Assembly (NCBI RefSeq): GCF_945277285.1
Contig: NZ_CALYPR010000001.1
Coordinates: 992,001-1,056,000, forward strand
From: an uncultured Bartonella sp.
GTDB taxonomy: Bacteria > Pseudomonadota > Alphaproteobacteria > Rhizobiales > Rhizobiaceae
Direction of reading: 5' to 3'
DNA length: 64,000 nt
Shown: positions 36,639 to 46,697 of the stretch, one piece after another
How positions within the stretch are numbered: the first letter of the stretch is position 1
How the letters are laid out: the number at the start of each line of letters is the position of its first letter
The notes under the pieces: generated by a model
The model's input: only the letters and a program-made list of their open reading frames with translations
Told to the model about the DNA's origin: nothing
Databases searched by the model: none
Translations under genes and position numbers: made by a program

Positions 36639-37763
36639 TTAAAGTTCCATGGCTGTTACGCGATAACCGTGCTTGCGTAATTGTTCAACAAGTCCGCTAT
36701 CATCGACCAGATGTGCTGCACCAACCGCTATAAAGCTGTTCCCCTGCTTCACAAGAGGCAGTGCTCTTTTGCTCATACGCAAGTTGCGCTTGGTCATCAT
36801 CACATCAATAAATATTTCTTGGTCTTTTCTACTAGCCGAAGATTTGAACATGTGATCAAGAACCAGAATTTCTCCAATGCGGTTTTCTTTGTAGAGCTCG
36901 ATTCCCGTATAAAACACATTCGCATAAAATTCCGGTTCATTGAGCAAATCTTCTATCGTATTTGCATAATAGCTTGCCGGTAACATTTCTATTGCAGCTA
37001 TCTGCTCGTCAAATGTTTCAAGCCCTATGACCGGCTTTCCCTGTTTTTTGGCGTTCTGTCCGATTTCGACATCTAAAGCACGATAGCCATAGGCTTGACG
37101 ACGGGTTTCGCAGGCAGGTAAACTGAGTGCCATCCATACCGTCCACGGTTTGTTATTGGCGATAAGATTGTAAGCTAGCCCATGGGCTTTAAGAGTTTTT
37201 TCGAGTTTATCAAATTCTTCTGCCGAAAGGCGTTCTTTAAAACTGTCGCCTTTTTTATTCAGCATCATGTCGGGTTTGCTTGCATATTTTGCAGCAATTT
37301 CTTTTCCGCTATCGTCGGCAACCTCGCTTAATTCCAGAACAACGCGGTCAGCATGTTCAAGAGCAGCTTTTACCGGTGGTGCAAGATTGATAATTTCCGG
37401 ATCGGTGACATGCGCTGTGCCAAAAAGATAGGAAGGTTTTATGCCAGCCTTTTCAACCTTCCAAAACCGCGCTTTACCGTTTTTGATATTGTTGGCAAGG
37501 CTCAAGAATTTTTTATTTTCTTCCGGCGTAAAATTCTTGGTCAAATCCTGTCCCGAACAGATTGGCGGGGGTGATTTCTTATCATCCGGCTGCAGGCTTT
37601 TTGGCAATATATGCTCAAAGAAGCCGGTTTTTGGCGGCGTTTTATCGTTACTTGAAGCGGGAAATACGAAAAAAATACAGCTGACAAACGTGCTTATAAT
37701 AAACACCAGATTTTTGTACCATAAAAACGTATTGGCAAAAAATACCCGCTTTTTCTGGTTCAT
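36639..37763 (-). CDS. TraB/GumN family protein
   Basis: The 374-residue protein belongs to the TraB/PrgY/GumN group, whose fold is related to Tiki and EreA-type metalloproteases. It has an N-terminal membrane or signal segment (FLWYKNLVFIISTFVSCIFFVF). The first conserved motif is SYLFGTAHVTDPEI at about residue 111, then DRVVLELSEVADD, and a C-terminal FIAVGAAHLVDDSGLVEQL with the second conserved histidine. The two GxxH motifs are the likely metal-binding site. Cellular role unknown; location is inferred periplasmic or membrane-bound. Confidence 0.82.
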   Translation of the reverse strand: MNQKKRVFFANTFLWYKNLVFIISTFVSCIFFVFPASSNDKTPPKTGFFEHILPKSLQPDDKKSPPPICSGQDLTKNFTPEENKKFLSLANNIKNGKARFWKVEKAGIKPSYLFGTAHVTDPEIINLAPPVKAALEHADRVVLELSEVADDSGKEIAAKYASKPDMMLNKKGDSFKERLSAEEFDKLEKTLKAHGLAYNLIANNKPWTVWMALSLPACETRRQAYGYRALDVEIGQNAKKQGKPVIGLETFDEQIAAIEMLPASYYANTIEDLLNEPEFYANVFYTGIELYKENRIGEILVLDHMFKSSASRKDQEIFIDVMMTKRNLRMSKRALPLVKQGNSFIAVGAAHLVDDSGLVEQLRKHGYRVTAMEL

Positions 37764-37801
37764 CTGATATCTTCCTTTTGTGGCTGTTTTGTCGTCAATT
37801 C

Positions 37802-39040
37802 CTATAGATCAAGCAGTTTATCTTCTTTTCCCTCACGAATATGTGTTGAAAGACCCATTTGACCTAACGTTTTCAGAAATGGTTTTGGTGGCAATTCTTC
37901 TACATTGGCCATCGTTTTTACATCCCAGTCACCCAGAGCAACCAGAATGGCTGCGGCAACTGCAGGTACTCCGGCGGTATAGGAAATTCCCTGTGATCCG
38001 GTTTCAAGAAAAGCTTCCCTGTGGTCGGCCACATTATAGATGAATAGCTCTCGGGCTTTGCCGTCTTTTTCACCCTTGATAAGATCACCGATACAGGTCT
38101 TTCCGGTATAATCAGCGGCCAGAGATGAAGGGTCGGGCAGAACTGCTTTGACCACTTTAAGCGGAACGACTTCTAAACCTTCTGCCGTTTTTACCGGTTG
38201 TTCCGATAATAGGCCAAGATTTTTTAACACATTGAACACAGTAATATAGCGTTCGCCAAAACTCATCCAGAAGCGGATATTCGGTACATCAAGGTTCTTT
38301 GACAAGGAATGGATTTCGTCGTGGCCGGTCATATAGGTATTGCGCCTGCCCACTACCGGCAAATCCCACTCATGGCCAATTTCAAACATCTTGTTTGAAA
38401 CCCATTTACTGTTTTGCCAAGACCAGACCTGACCGGTAAATTCGCGGAAATTGATTTCCGGATCAAAATTGGTGGCAAACCAACGCCCGTGATTGCCAGC
38501 GTTAATATCGATAATGTCGATATCAGTTATTTTGTCAAAATAATCCTGATGGGCAAGCGCCGCATAGGCATTGACCACTCCGGGGTCAAAACCGGCTCCC
38601 AGAATCGCCGTTGTTTTGTGAGCTTCACAGTCTTCTCGACGTGGCCATTCGTAATTGGCATACCACGGTGGTGTCTCGCATATTTTTAGCGGGTCTTCGT
38701 GAATGGCGGTGTCAATGTAGGCTGCACCTGTCTCGATACAAGCTGACAGAACCGACATGTTCAGAAAAGCCGAACCGACATTAATGACGATTTTGCTTTT
38801 GGTTTTGCGAATAAGATCGGCGGTTGCTTTGACATTCATCGCATCAAGGTGATGGGTTTCAAAAATTCCTTTTACCTTCATGGATTTTTTTTCTTTGACT
38901 GAAGCGATAATTGCCTCGCATTTTTGCAACGTTCGCGATGCGATATGAAGATCACCGAGAATATCATTATGTTGGGCACATTTATGGGCAACGACCTGTG
39001 CCACACCGCCTGCACCAATAATCAAGATATTCTTTTTCAT
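37802..39040 (-). CDS. Carboxynorspermidine/carboxyspermidine dehydrogenase (saccharopine dehydrogenase-like)
   Basis: The 412-residue enzyme has the NAD(P)-binding motif IIGAGGVAQVVAHKCAQ at the N-terminus and the DTAIHEDP and GAGFDPGVVNAYAALA segments typical of carboxynorspermidine synthase. In the alternative polyamine pathway it joins aspartate semialdehyde with putrescine or diaminopropane to make carboxyspermidine or carboxynorspermidine. It sits 58 bp downstream of nspC on the same strand, which supports this over a role in lysine metabolism. Rhizobiales mostly use this route for spermidine. Confidence 0.87.
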   Translation of the reverse strand: MKKNILIIGAGGVAQVVAHKCAQHNDILGDLHIASRTLQKCEAIIASVKEKKSMKVKGIFETHHLDAMNVKATADLIRKTKSKIVINVGSAFLNMSVLSACIETGAAYIDTAIHEDPLKICETPPWYANYEWPRREDCEAHKTTAILGAGFDPGVVNAYAALAHQDYFDKITDIDIIDINAGNHGRWFATNFDPEINFREFTGQVWSWQNSKWVSNKMFEIGHEWDLPVVGRRNTYMTGHDEIHSLSKNLDVPNIRFWMSFGERYITVFNVLKNLGLLSEQPVKTAEGLEVVPLKVVKAVLPDPSSLAADYTGKTCIGDLIKGEKDGKARELFIYNVADHREAFLETGSQGISYTAGVPAVAAAILVALGDWDVKTMANVEELPPKPFLKTLGQMGLSTHIREGKEDKLLDL

Positions 39041-39098
39041 TCCCGGTTTTTCTCCTAATGCTGTTATTCCAAAAACGTTTAATTAAAAGCTGGTGTTT

Positions 39099-40196
39099 TC
39101 AAGAAAGACTGTCGCGATAGTCATTATATCCGAACTGACGTTGGACGCGAATAGTTCCATCTAATTCTTTAATAGCAATTGCGGGCATATTGAGACCATT
39201 AAACCAATTTTTCTTAACCATCGTATAACCGGCCGCATCCTGAATGGACAACCGGTCACCGATATGTAGTTTTTCAGGAAAACGGAATGTTCCGAATATA
39301 TCGCCGGCAAGACAGGATTTACCACAAATCATAAATTCATAAGCACCTTCATCAGGAATCATTTTTGCTTTTTCCCGATAAACAAGAAGGTCGAGCATAT
39401 GAGCTTCTATAGAACTGTCAACAATGGCCAAATCTTTGCCATTATGGGGTGTATCAAGGACGGTCACTTCCAATGTGGCGCTGTTGGTAATGGCAGCTTC
39501 ACCCGGTTCAAGATAGACGGTAACATTATATTTGTCAGAAAAACGTTTGAGCCGGTCGGCGAAGGCTTCAAGCGGATAATTTTCACCGGTGAAATAAACA
39601 CCACCGCCAAGGCTGATCCATTCGACGCGGTGGAAAAGGCTACCGAATTTTGCTTCTATCTCGCCAAGCATTTTGTCAAACAAAGCAAAGTCGGCATTCT
39701 CGCAATTATAGTGAATCATGAAACCGTTAATGAGGGGAAGAACCTCTGCTATTTTTTCATAATCTGTTTCACCAAGCCGGCTAAACGGGCGAGCAGGATC
39801 AGCAAGATCAAAACCTGAACAGCTTACTCCCGGATTTAACCGCAAACCCCTTTGTGTATTGCCGGACTGTTTTGCAAAACGCTGTAATTGGCCAATTGAA
39901 TTGAAAATGATCTTATCGGCATATTGGATAGCTTCATCGATTTCGTGGTCAGCCCATGCAACAGAATAGGCATGGGTTTCTTTGCCGAATTTTTCTTTTC
40001 CCAAACGTAATTCATAAAGCGAGGAAGATGTTGTACCATCCATATAACGCGCCATAAATTCGAAAACGCCCCATGTCGCAAAACACTTTAGCGCAAGCAA
40101 GGATTTAACACCTGATAACTGGCGAAGCCGCTCAATAATTTCCATATTGCGTAAAAGTTTTGCTTTATCGATGAGGTAATAAGGCGTTTGAAGCAT
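39099..40196 (-). CDS. nspC: Carboxynorspermidine decarboxylase
   Basis: NspC is a PLP-dependent fold-III decarboxylase that turns carboxy(nor)spermidine into (nor)spermidine. The 365-residue protein has the PLP lysine at about residue 37 (SLLALKCFA), the cofactor-binding glycine region EWISLGGGVYFTG, the EPGEAAI segment and the subunit-interface CGKSCLAGD cysteine motif. It is the first gene of a two-gene operon with the dehydrogenase. The main product in this lineage is likely spermidine. Confidence 0.92.
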   Translation of the reverse strand: MLQTPYYLIDKAKLLRNMEIIERLRQLSGVKSLLALKCFATWGVFEFMARYMDGTTSSSLYELRLGKEKFGKETHAYSVAWADHEIDEAIQYADKIIFNSIGQLQRFAKQSGNTQRGLRLNPGVSCSGFDLADPARPFSRLGETDYEKIAEVLPLINGFMIHYNCENADFALFDKMLGEIEAKFGSLFHRVEWISLGGGVYFTGENYPLEAFADRLKRFSDKYNVTVYLEPGEAAITNSATLEVTVLDTPHNGKDLAIVDSSIEAHMLDLLVYREKAKMIPDEGAYEFMICGKSCLAGDIFGTFRFPEKLHIGDRLSIQDAAGYTMVKKNWFNGLNMPAIAIKELDGTIRVQRQFGYNDYRDSLS

Positions 40197-40372
40197 TTTT
40201 TGTCCTGAGCTGCCGGTTGATTATGGTGAGGCTTTCAAAGCCGGTGTCACTTATAGAAATACAATATCATAATCGCAAATATGTTCTTCATTAACTATAG
40301 CAAAAAAGATAGCGGTTTTTTCAAATCAATGTTTGCTATATTCCTACTGTATCGTTCTGGGAAGGATTCTTA

Positions 40373-40846
40373 ATGCGCAAGCTGAATAAATCTTATTGCT
40401 GTTTTGCAACTCTACCATTGATCGGGCTTATGCTGTTCCAACCGGCACTGGCTGCCGATTTGGATGAAAATCTTGCTAATACGCAGAATTCCAGACCCGT
40501 TCTATCTTCAGCTATTACCAGCCAGAGCCGGGGTGAATTGAATGGTTTCAAAGGATATCGCCATCATCGCACTGGCTATAAAAAACATACTGATGGCTGG
40601 TGGTATCCGGAAGCGGCATTCGAGCCGGGAGCCCATGCCGATAGCAACGCGATAAAGCTTAAAAAAGCAGCACAAAAATTGAAAAAGGAAGAAGACAAAC
40701 CATGGCTTATCAAAGCCCATGTCGATTATTGTTTGGCCAAATACAAGTCATATACGAGTTCAGATAACAGTTATCAACCTTATGATGGGCCGCGCAAACA
40801 ATGTGTATCACGCTACTTTGGCTCTAAAGGCACATCAGGCAATTAA
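40373..40846 (+). CDS. BA14K-family exported protein
   Basis: The 157-residue precursor has a signal peptide ending near ALAADLDE. Two HHRTGYKKHTDGWWYPEAAF-type segments follow, and the C-terminal signature HVDYCLAKYKSYTSSDNSYQPYDGPRKQCVS is the hallmark of the BA14K domain of Brucella, described as an immunoreactive lectin-like domain. The two cysteines probably pair. Family members are found in Rhizobiales envelopes, and a role in surface properties is inferred. A strong terminator follows. Confidence 0.88.
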   Translation: MRKLNKSYCCFATLPLIGLMLFQPALAADLDENLANTQNSRPVLSSAITSQSRGELNGFKGYRHHRTGYKKHTDGWWYPEAAFEPGAHADSNAIKLKKAAQKLKKEEDKPWLIKAHVDYCLAKYKSYTSSDNSYQPYDGPRKQCVSRYFGSKGTSGN

Positions 40847-40860
40847 TTTGAAAAATCATC

Positions 40861-40901
40861 ACGCTATTTCTCTTAAGAAAAATAGCGTGGCGGTTTTTTT
40901 G
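40861..40901 (+). terminator. Intrinsic terminator after the BA14K gene
   Basis: ACGCTATTT (40861-40869) pairs perfectly with AAATAGCGT (40880-40888), with further pairing inside, then GGCGG and TTTTTTT. It separates the BA14K gene from the antiporter operon. Confidence 0.85.
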
Positions 40902-41052
40902 TTAAAACTTGAGAAAATTTTCTCTATTAAGCTTTTGAAAAGGCTTGCAACCTATACTTAATCCCATCCAATATAGCGAGTGGGAGATACCGATTCTTTT
41001 TCGGTGACCTATATAAGGACGAGGCCGCGAAAAACAGGATGGTGTGTAGATA

Positions 41053-43974
41053 ATGACAACCCGGGAAGCAATCTTGATATTGCTGGTAATACTTCCCTTT
41101 GTCGGTAGTGCCATTATCGGTTTTTTTCGTTCTACAGCAAAAAATAATGAGGCATGGTTTGTCGGTGCAATTGCACTCTTGGCACTTTTTTGCACAATCA
41201 TGCTTTATCCAGTAATTTCAACCGACAATATAGTCAAGCTTGATATTGTCTGGTTACCGCAATGGGGATTGAATTTTACCTTGCGGATGGATGGTTTTTC
41301 GTGGCTGTTTTCAGTTCTTATAACCGGCATCGGTCTTCTTGTGGTGGTTTACGCACGCTATTATATGAATCCGGCTGATCCGGTACCGCGGTTTTTTTCG
41401 TTTTTACTGGCGTTTATGGGGTCGATGTTGGGGATGGTATTGTCCGGCAATATCGTTCTTCTTGTTATTTTCTGGGAACTCACCAGTATATTTTCGTTTC
41501 TGCTCATTGGTTATTGGTATCATAATGCCAGTGCACGCGATGGTGCACGTATGGCCTTGACCGTCACCGGTTTTGGTGGTTTTGCGCTGCTCGTTGGTAT
41601 GTTGATAATTGGCCATATTGTCGGTAGTTACGACCTTGATGTGGTTTTAAAATCCGGCACTCTCATCAAGACAAGTCCGCTCTATATACCGGCACTTGTT
41701 TGTATTCTATTGGGTGCCCTTACAAAAAGTGCCCAATTTCCGTTCCATTTCTGGCTTCCCAACGCTATGGCCGCGCCGACGCCGGTATCTGCCTATCTCC
41801 ATTCGGCAACAATGGTTAAAGCGGGGGTTTTTCTCATGGTACGGTTCTGGCCAGTTCTTGCCGGCACCGAAGCATGGTTCTGGATAGTCGGGCTTGCCGG
41901 TTTGATAACCTTGTTGATCGGTGCCTATTTTGCGATGTTCCAGCAAGACCTGAAGGGTCTACTTGCCTATTCTACAATCAGCCATTTGGGGCTTATTACT
42001 ACGCTGTTGAGTCTGGCGAGCCCGCTTGCTTGTGTTGCGGCGATTTTCCATATTGTCAATCATGCGATTTTTAAAGCATCACTATTCATGGCTGCCGGTA
42101 TTATTGATCATGAAAGCGGAACTCGAGACATGCGTAAATTGTCCGGTCTCTTCCGCTATATGCCGTTTACTGGAACGCTCGCTCTGGTTGCCAGCGCTGC
42201 TATGGCAGGTGTGCCACTTTTGAATGGCTTTATATCAAAGGAAATGTTTTTTGCCGAAGCGGTGGAAGTTCATTTGGAATCGTGGCTCGATAAAATAACA
42301 CCTTATCTTGCCACTCTTGCCGGTCTTTTAAGCGTTACCTATTCGGTACGTTTTATCCATGGGGTGTTTTTTGGTGGCAAACCGCATGATCTTCCCAAAA
42401 CGCCGCATGAACCGCCCCATTTTATGCGTTTTCCAATAGAATTTCTCGTATTTTTATGTCTTCTTATCGGAATTTTTCCGAAATTTTCTATTGGAAAAAT
42501 TCTTTCGACTGCCGTCCATTCTGTTCTGGGGCAGGAAACGCCGCGTTATAATCTAGCCTTATGGCATGGTTTCAATACACCGCTCGTCATGAGTTTGATT
42601 GCATTGGTTGGCGGCTTTATTCTTTATATTCTGATACGCAAATATCTGAAATCATGTGAAGGTGGCCCGCCATTTTTCCGGCATTTGAAAGGACAGCGTA
42701 TTTTTGAACGTGTACTCGTTACCATTTCATGGAAATGGGCGCGCACGGCAGAAGCCTTCCTTTCAACGCGGCGCCTCCAGGTTGAAGTACGCTGGATCAT
42801 TCTCGCACCAATTTTTGCCATTCTTCTGCTGATTGCAAAAAATGGCGCCATCACAGCTGGATCCTTGCCACTTTTTCCGCTTGATCCACCCTTTATCATC
42901 ATTTGGCTGATCGGCGGGGTGTGTGCGGTTCTGGTTGCCTGGCAGGCGAAGTTCCACCGCTTTGCTTCGCTCATACTTTTAGGCGTTGCCGGTCTCATGA
43001 CATGCGCCACTTTTCTCTGGCTTTCCGCACCCGATCTAGCATTGACGCAATTGGTAGTAGAAGTTGTGACCACTGTTTTGTTACTTCTCGGGCTCAGGTG
43101 GCTTCCGAAACGGGTACAAGATTCCGATCCGATTCCAGCCGGTTTTACACCTTGGTTACGTCGTGGTCGTGATCTTCTCATTGCTATTGTTGGTGGCGGT
43201 GGCCTTGCATGGTTGTCTTTTGCCGTTATGACCCGTCCGCAGGGTCAAACAATAGCCGATTTTTTCCTGACCCATGCTTATTCGGATGCCGGTGGCCGCA
43301 ATGTTGTCAATGTGCTTCTCGTCGACTTTCGCGGTTTTGACACGATGGGTGAAATCACGGTGCTCGGTATTGTTGCCCTGACTGTTTTTGCCCTATTACG
43401 GCGCTTCCGTCCGGCTGTCGAAAGTATCAAAGCACCAACGCAACAACGCATGCAGTCGGCATTTGACGAGGCACAGCCCGATCGTGAAATTGGTGATACC
43501 GTATCCGATTATCTTGTTATTCCGCGCATTATCATGCATTGGCTTTTTCCGGTCATTATGGCTTTTGCTGTCTATCTTTTTATGCGTGGACATGATTTGC
43601 CGGGCGGTGGTTTTGCCGGCGGTGTCACTCTGGCCATTGGTTTTATTCTGCAATATGTAGCCTCGGGAACGCGCTGGGTCGAAAGCCATTTGACTGTTTT
43701 GCCGCTGCGCTGGATAGGTTTTGGAATTCTTGTTGCGCTTCTGACCGGAGTTGGTTCATGGTTGTTTGGTTATCCATTCCTGACATCCTATTTCCAATAT
43801 ACAAATATACCCTTTGTCGGAAAAATGCCGACAGCAACCGCCATGGCGTTCGATCTTGGTGTGTTTTCACTTGTTGTCGGCGCAACCGTACTGATGTTGA
43901 TTGCTATTGCCCACCAATCAATCCGCCATTATCGCATAGGCAAAAAGCCGGTTGCCAAAGAGGAGGAGCATTGA
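41053..43974 (+). CDS. mnhA: Mrp-type cation/proton antiporter subunit A/B fusion
   Basis: This is the largest subunit of the multi-subunit Mrp/Pha antiporter, which exports Na+ or K+ in exchange for protons and supports pH and salt tolerance. The 973-residue protein is an A-B fusion: an NuoL-like channel domain (ALTKSAQFPFHFWLPNAMAAPTPVSAYLHSATMVKAG, FHIVNHAIFKASLFMAAGIIDHESGTRD), additional C-terminal A helices, then an MnhB domain with GHDLPGGGFAGG at about residue 850. PhaAB of Sinorhizobium has the same fusion. It opens the operon mnhA-C-D-E-F-G with 1-4 bp overlaps. Confidence 0.95.
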   Translation: MTTREAILILLVILPFVGSAIIGFFRSTAKNNEAWFVGAIALLALFCTIMLYPVISTDNIVKLDIVWLPQWGLNFTLRMDGFSWLFSVLITGIGLLVVVYARYYMNPADPVPRFFSFLLAFMGSMLGMVLSGNIVLLVIFWELTSIFSFLLIGYWYHNASARDGARMALTVTGFGGFALLVGMLIIGHIVGSYDLDVVLKSGTLIKTSPLYIPALVCILLGALTKSAQFPFHFWLPNAMAAPTPVSAYLHSATMVKAGVFLMVRFWPVLAGTEAWFWIVGLAGLITLLIGAYFAMFQQDLKGLLAYSTISHLGLITTLLSLASPLACVAAIFHIVNHAIFKASLFMAAGIIDHESGTRDMRKLSGLFRYMPFTGTLALVASAAMAGVPLLNGFISKEMFFAEAVEVHLESWLDKITPYLATLAGLLSVTYSVRFIHGVFFGGKPHDLPKTPHEPPHFMRFPIEFLVFLCLLIGIFPKFSIGKILSTAVHSVLGQETPRYNLALWHGFNTPLVMSLIALVGGFILYILIRKYLKSCEGGPPFFRHLKGQRIFERVLVTISWKWARTAEAFLSTRRLQVEVRWIILAPIFAILLLIAKNGAITAGSLPLFPLDPPFIIIWLIGGVCAVLVAWQAKFHRFASLILLGVAGLMTCATFLWLSAPDLALTQLVVEVVTTVLLLLGLRWLPKRVQDSDPIPAGFTPWLRRGRDLLIAIVGGGGLAWLSFAVMTRPQGQTIADFFLTHAYSDAGGRNVVNVLLVDFRGFDTMGEITVLGIVALTVFALLRRFRPAVESIKAPTQQRMQSAFDEAQPDREIGDTVSDYLVIPRIIMHWLFPVIMAFAVYLFMRGHDLPGGGFAGGVTLAIGFILQYVASGTRWVESHLTVLPLRWIGFGILVALLTGVGSWLFGYPFLTSYFQYTNIPFVGKMPTATAMAFDLGVFSLVVGATVLMLIAIAHQSIRHYRIGKKPVAKEEEH

Positions 43975-44315
43975 TGGAAGTTGTTCTTTCTCTTGGTATA
44001 GGCATACTAGCCGGGTCCGGAATATGGCTTATTTTGCGTCCCAGAACCTATCAGGTTATTCTAGGACTTTCGCTTATTTCCTATGCGGTCAATCTGTTTA
44101 TTTTTTCAATGGCTCGGCCACGGTCGAATGCTGCACCGATTGTTGACCCGGCAAGTTCGATCAATCCGACGAATTATGCCGATCCGGTGCCACAAGCACT
44201 GGTTTTGACCGCCATTGTCATCGGCTTTGCATCAACAGCACTATTTCTGGTCATTCTGCTGGTTTCGCGCGGCCTTACCGGTTCCGATCATGTTGATGGA
44301 AGAGAGAACAAATGA
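43974..44315 (+). CDS. mnhC: Antiporter subunit C
   Basis: MnhC is an NuoK-like membrane subunit of three helices. The open frame extends upstream within mnhA, but the ATG at 43974 overlapping the mnhA stop (TGATG) gives MEVVLSLGIGILAGSGIWLILRPRTYQVILGL, the expected start, and 113 residues, the usual length. The second conserved region PVPQALVLTAIVIGFASTALFLVI is intact. It overlaps mnhD by 4 bp. Confidence 0.93.
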   Translation: MEVVLSLGIGILAGSGIWLILRPRTYQVILGLSLISYAVNLFIFSMARPRSNAAPIVDPASSINPTNYADPVPQALVLTAIVIGFASTALFLVILLVSRGLTGSDHVDGRENK

Positions 44316-45937
44316 TTGATAGTTTTCTCCATCACCTCATTATCATTCCTATTTTACTGCCCATTGCAACAGCCGCGCTACTGCTGTTTTATGACGAGCG
44401 GTACCGTAAACTCAAATTATTGGTAAGCCTGTCGTCGGTTGGTCTTCTCATTCTTGTCGCTCTTGGGCTTATTGATCGCGCGGTCAATATATCACCCGAT
44501 GCCGAAGTTTATCTTCTTGGCAATTGGCAAGCCCCTTTCGGCATAACTTTGGTGCTTGACCGGTTAGGTGCGGTAATGGTTTTTCTGGCAAGCATTCTTG
44601 GTGCTGCCGCATTGGTTTTTTCGACAGCCCATTGGCATAAAAGAGGTCCGCATTTCCATTCTCTCATGCAATTCATGATCGCCGGTGTAAACGGTGCGTT
44701 TCTAACCGGTGATCTTTTCAATCTTTTTGTATTTTTTGAAGTGATGTTGACGGCTTCTTACGCTCTGGCTCTTCATGGTACTGGGCAGGCGAGAGTGCGG
44801 GCGGGCCTGCATTATGTGGTCATCAATCTTGTTGCTTCATCATTTTTCCTGATTGGTGCAGCGCTTATTTATGGTGTGGCCGGCACACTTAATATGGCTG
44901 ATCTTGCGTTGAAACTGCAAAATCTGCGTTCGACTGATCGTATTATTTTTGAAGCCGGTGCTGCAATTCTGGGCATCGCGTTTATGGTAAAGGCCGGAAT
45001 GTGGCCGCTCAATTTCTGGCTAATGCCCACTTATCGTGCAGCTGCAGCACCCGTCGGGGCATCTTTTGCCATTCTCAGCAAAGTCGGTATTTATGTTATT
45101 TTAAGGCTCACTTTACTGGTTTTCGGGCCGGATAGCGGTGCTTTGGCCGGTTTTGGCAATGATATATTGTTTTACGGTGGCCTTGCGACTTTAATTTTCG
45201 GCTTTATCGGCGTGCTTGCAAGCCAAGCGCTCGGGCGGCTTGCTTCTTATAGTGTGCTTGTCTCCTCCGGTACACTTCTTGCGGCTATCGGCACGGGCAA
45301 TGCCTCGCTCACGGCCGGCGCACTTTTTTATATCGTTTCTTCTACCCTGTCTTTGGCCGCCTTTTTCTTACTTGTCGAACTTGTCGAGCGCAGTCAGGAT
45401 ACGGCTGCCAATGTTCTTGCTGTCACAATGGAGGTTTATGGTGAAGATGAGGAGGAGGAAGAAGACGAAGTTGGTACCTATCTTCCGGCAACCATAGCCA
45501 TTCTTGGCGCGTGTTTCGGGATAACAGCAATTCTTATCATTGGCATGCCGCCATTTTCCGGCTTTGTGGCAAAATTTATGATGATTACCGGCGTATTCAA
45601 TCCGGACGGCCTGAATAGTGACGGGTATATGCCAAATTTACGCGATTGGATTTTTGTGGGTTTTGTTATTCTGTCCGGTTTTGCTGCGCTTATTGCAATG
45701 ACAAGAACCGGCATCCGGACATTCTGGGCTCCTATCGAAGGCAAGGTACCGCGTGTGCAGGTTATCGAATTTGCTCCTGTGGCAGGGCTCCTTACTCTTT
45801 GTCTGTTATTGACAATTGCTGCCGGACCAGTTGCCGATTACATGGGAAAAACGGCCGAAGATCTGCATCATCCTAAAAACTATATTGGCAGTGTTTTACC
45901 GCAAAAAATTGCCGGAACGGAAGGGGTAGTAAAATGA
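44312..45937 (+). CDS. mnhD: Antiporter subunit D
   Basis: MnhD is the second large NuoL/N-like ion-translocating subunit. The 541-residue protein has about 14 membrane helices and the conserved stretch FMVKAGMWPLNFWLMPTYRAAAAPVGASFAILSKVGIYVILR. At about residues 372-386 it has a strongly acidic run (GEDEEEEEDEVG) in a loop between helices, which could bind or sense cations; related rhizobial proteins often have a similar loop. It is coupled to mnhC and mnhE by 4 bp overlaps. Confidence 0.94.
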   Translation: MIDSFLHHLIIIPILLPIATAALLLFYDERYRKLKLLVSLSSVGLLILVALGLIDRAVNISPDAEVYLLGNWQAPFGITLVLDRLGAVMVFLASILGAAALVFSTAHWHKRGPHFHSLMQFMIAGVNGAFLTGDLFNLFVFFEVMLTASYALALHGTGQARVRAGLHYVVINLVASSFFLIGAALIYGVAGTLNMADLALKLQNLRSTDRIIFEAGAAILGIAFMVKAGMWPLNFWLMPTYRAAAAPVGASFAILSKVGIYVILRLTLLVFGPDSGALAGFGNDILFYGGLATLIFGFIGVLASQALGRLASYSVLVSSGTLLAAIGTGNASLTAGALFYIVSSTLSLAAFFLLVELVERSQDTAANVLAVTMEVYGEDEEEEEDEVGTYLPATIAILGACFGITAILIIGMPPFSGFVAKFMMITGVFNPDGLNSDGYMPNLRDWIFVGFVILSGFAALIAMTRTGIRTFWAPIEGKVPRVQVIEFAPVAGLLTLCLLLTIAAGPVADYMGKTAEDLHHPKNYIGSVLPQKIAGTEGVVK

Positions 45938-46419
45938 CACGCATTATCCCTTACCCGCTTTTGACACTGTCACTTCTTATTATGTGGATGATCCTGAACG
46001 GCTTTACTTTGGGTCAGGCGATAATCGGTCTTATCGTGGGTTTTTGGGGTGGCTTTTTAATGCGACTTTTAAAGCCGGAAAAAGTGCATATCCATAGTTG
46101 GAAAGCGATTATAAAATTATTTTATCGGGTCACAATTGATATTGCAGAATCCAATATCAGTGTCGCAGCCTATGTGCTTTTTGGCAAAATTAAACGAAAA
46201 AAATCGGGTTTCATAACAGTACCGCTCGAACTAAAAAATCGCACAGGACTTGCCGTTCTATCCTGCATTATGACAACAACCCCGGGCACCGCATGGGTTG
46301 CCTATAATAGCAAGAATAGCGATCTTCTTGTTCATGTTCTGGATCTGACAGATGAAGAACATTGGATAAAGTTGATCAAAGACCGATATGAAAGCCTGCT
46401 TCTGGAGATATTCCAATGA
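45934..46419 (+). CDS. mnhE: Antiporter subunit E
   Basis: The 161-residue protein has an N-terminal hydrophobic pair (about residues 7-27 and 28-50) followed by a cytoplasmic part with GFITVPLELKNRTGLAVLSCIMTTTPGTAWVA, the diagnostic MnhE segment. It is needed for assembly or activity of the antiporter complex. It overlaps mnhD and mnhF by 4 bp each. Confidence 0.92.
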   Translation: MTRIIPYPLLTLSLLIMWMILNGFTLGQAIIGLIVGFWGGFLMRLLKPEKVHIHSWKAIIKLFYRVTIDIAESNISVAAYVLFGKIKRKKSGFITVPLELKNRTGLAVLSCIMTTTPGTAWVAYNSKNSDLLVHVLDLTDEEHWIKLIKDRYESLLLEIFQ

Positions 46420-46697
46420 GTGTTGTTATTCTTTATTGGGGCATCAATATTTCGCAACTTTTTTTGGGACTTGCGATGATATTGGCGTTTTATCGACTTG
46501 CACGTGGCCCCCACGCACAAGACAGAATTCTGGGGCTTGATGCACTCTATACAGCCACCATGATGCTGTTTGTTACCTTCGGTATGCGTTCCGGAACAAC
46601 AGTTTATTTTGATTCGGCTCTTGTCATCGGACTTTTAGGATTTGTTTCAAGTTCGGCTTTGGCCAAATTCTTAATGCGCGGCGAGGTGATAGAATGA
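46416..46697 (+). CDS. mnhF: Antiporter subunit F
   Basis: The 93-residue membrane protein has three helices and the MnhF motif YRLARGPHAQDRILGLDALYT between helices 1 and 2. Length is normal. It overlaps mnhE and mnhG by 4 bp, consistent with strictly coupled synthesis of complex subunits. Confidence 0.92.
   Translation: MSVVILYWGINISQLFLGLAMILAFYRLARGPHAQDRILGLDALYTATMMLFVTFGMRSGTTVYFDSALVIGLLGFVSSSALAKFLMRGEVIE

Noticed and set aside
40960-41052. A riboswitch (guanidine-II-like or other) in the leader of the antiporter operon
   Set aside because: There are small inverted repeats and one ACGA, but not the two hairpins with ACGR loops that define guanidine-II, and no other known class fits.
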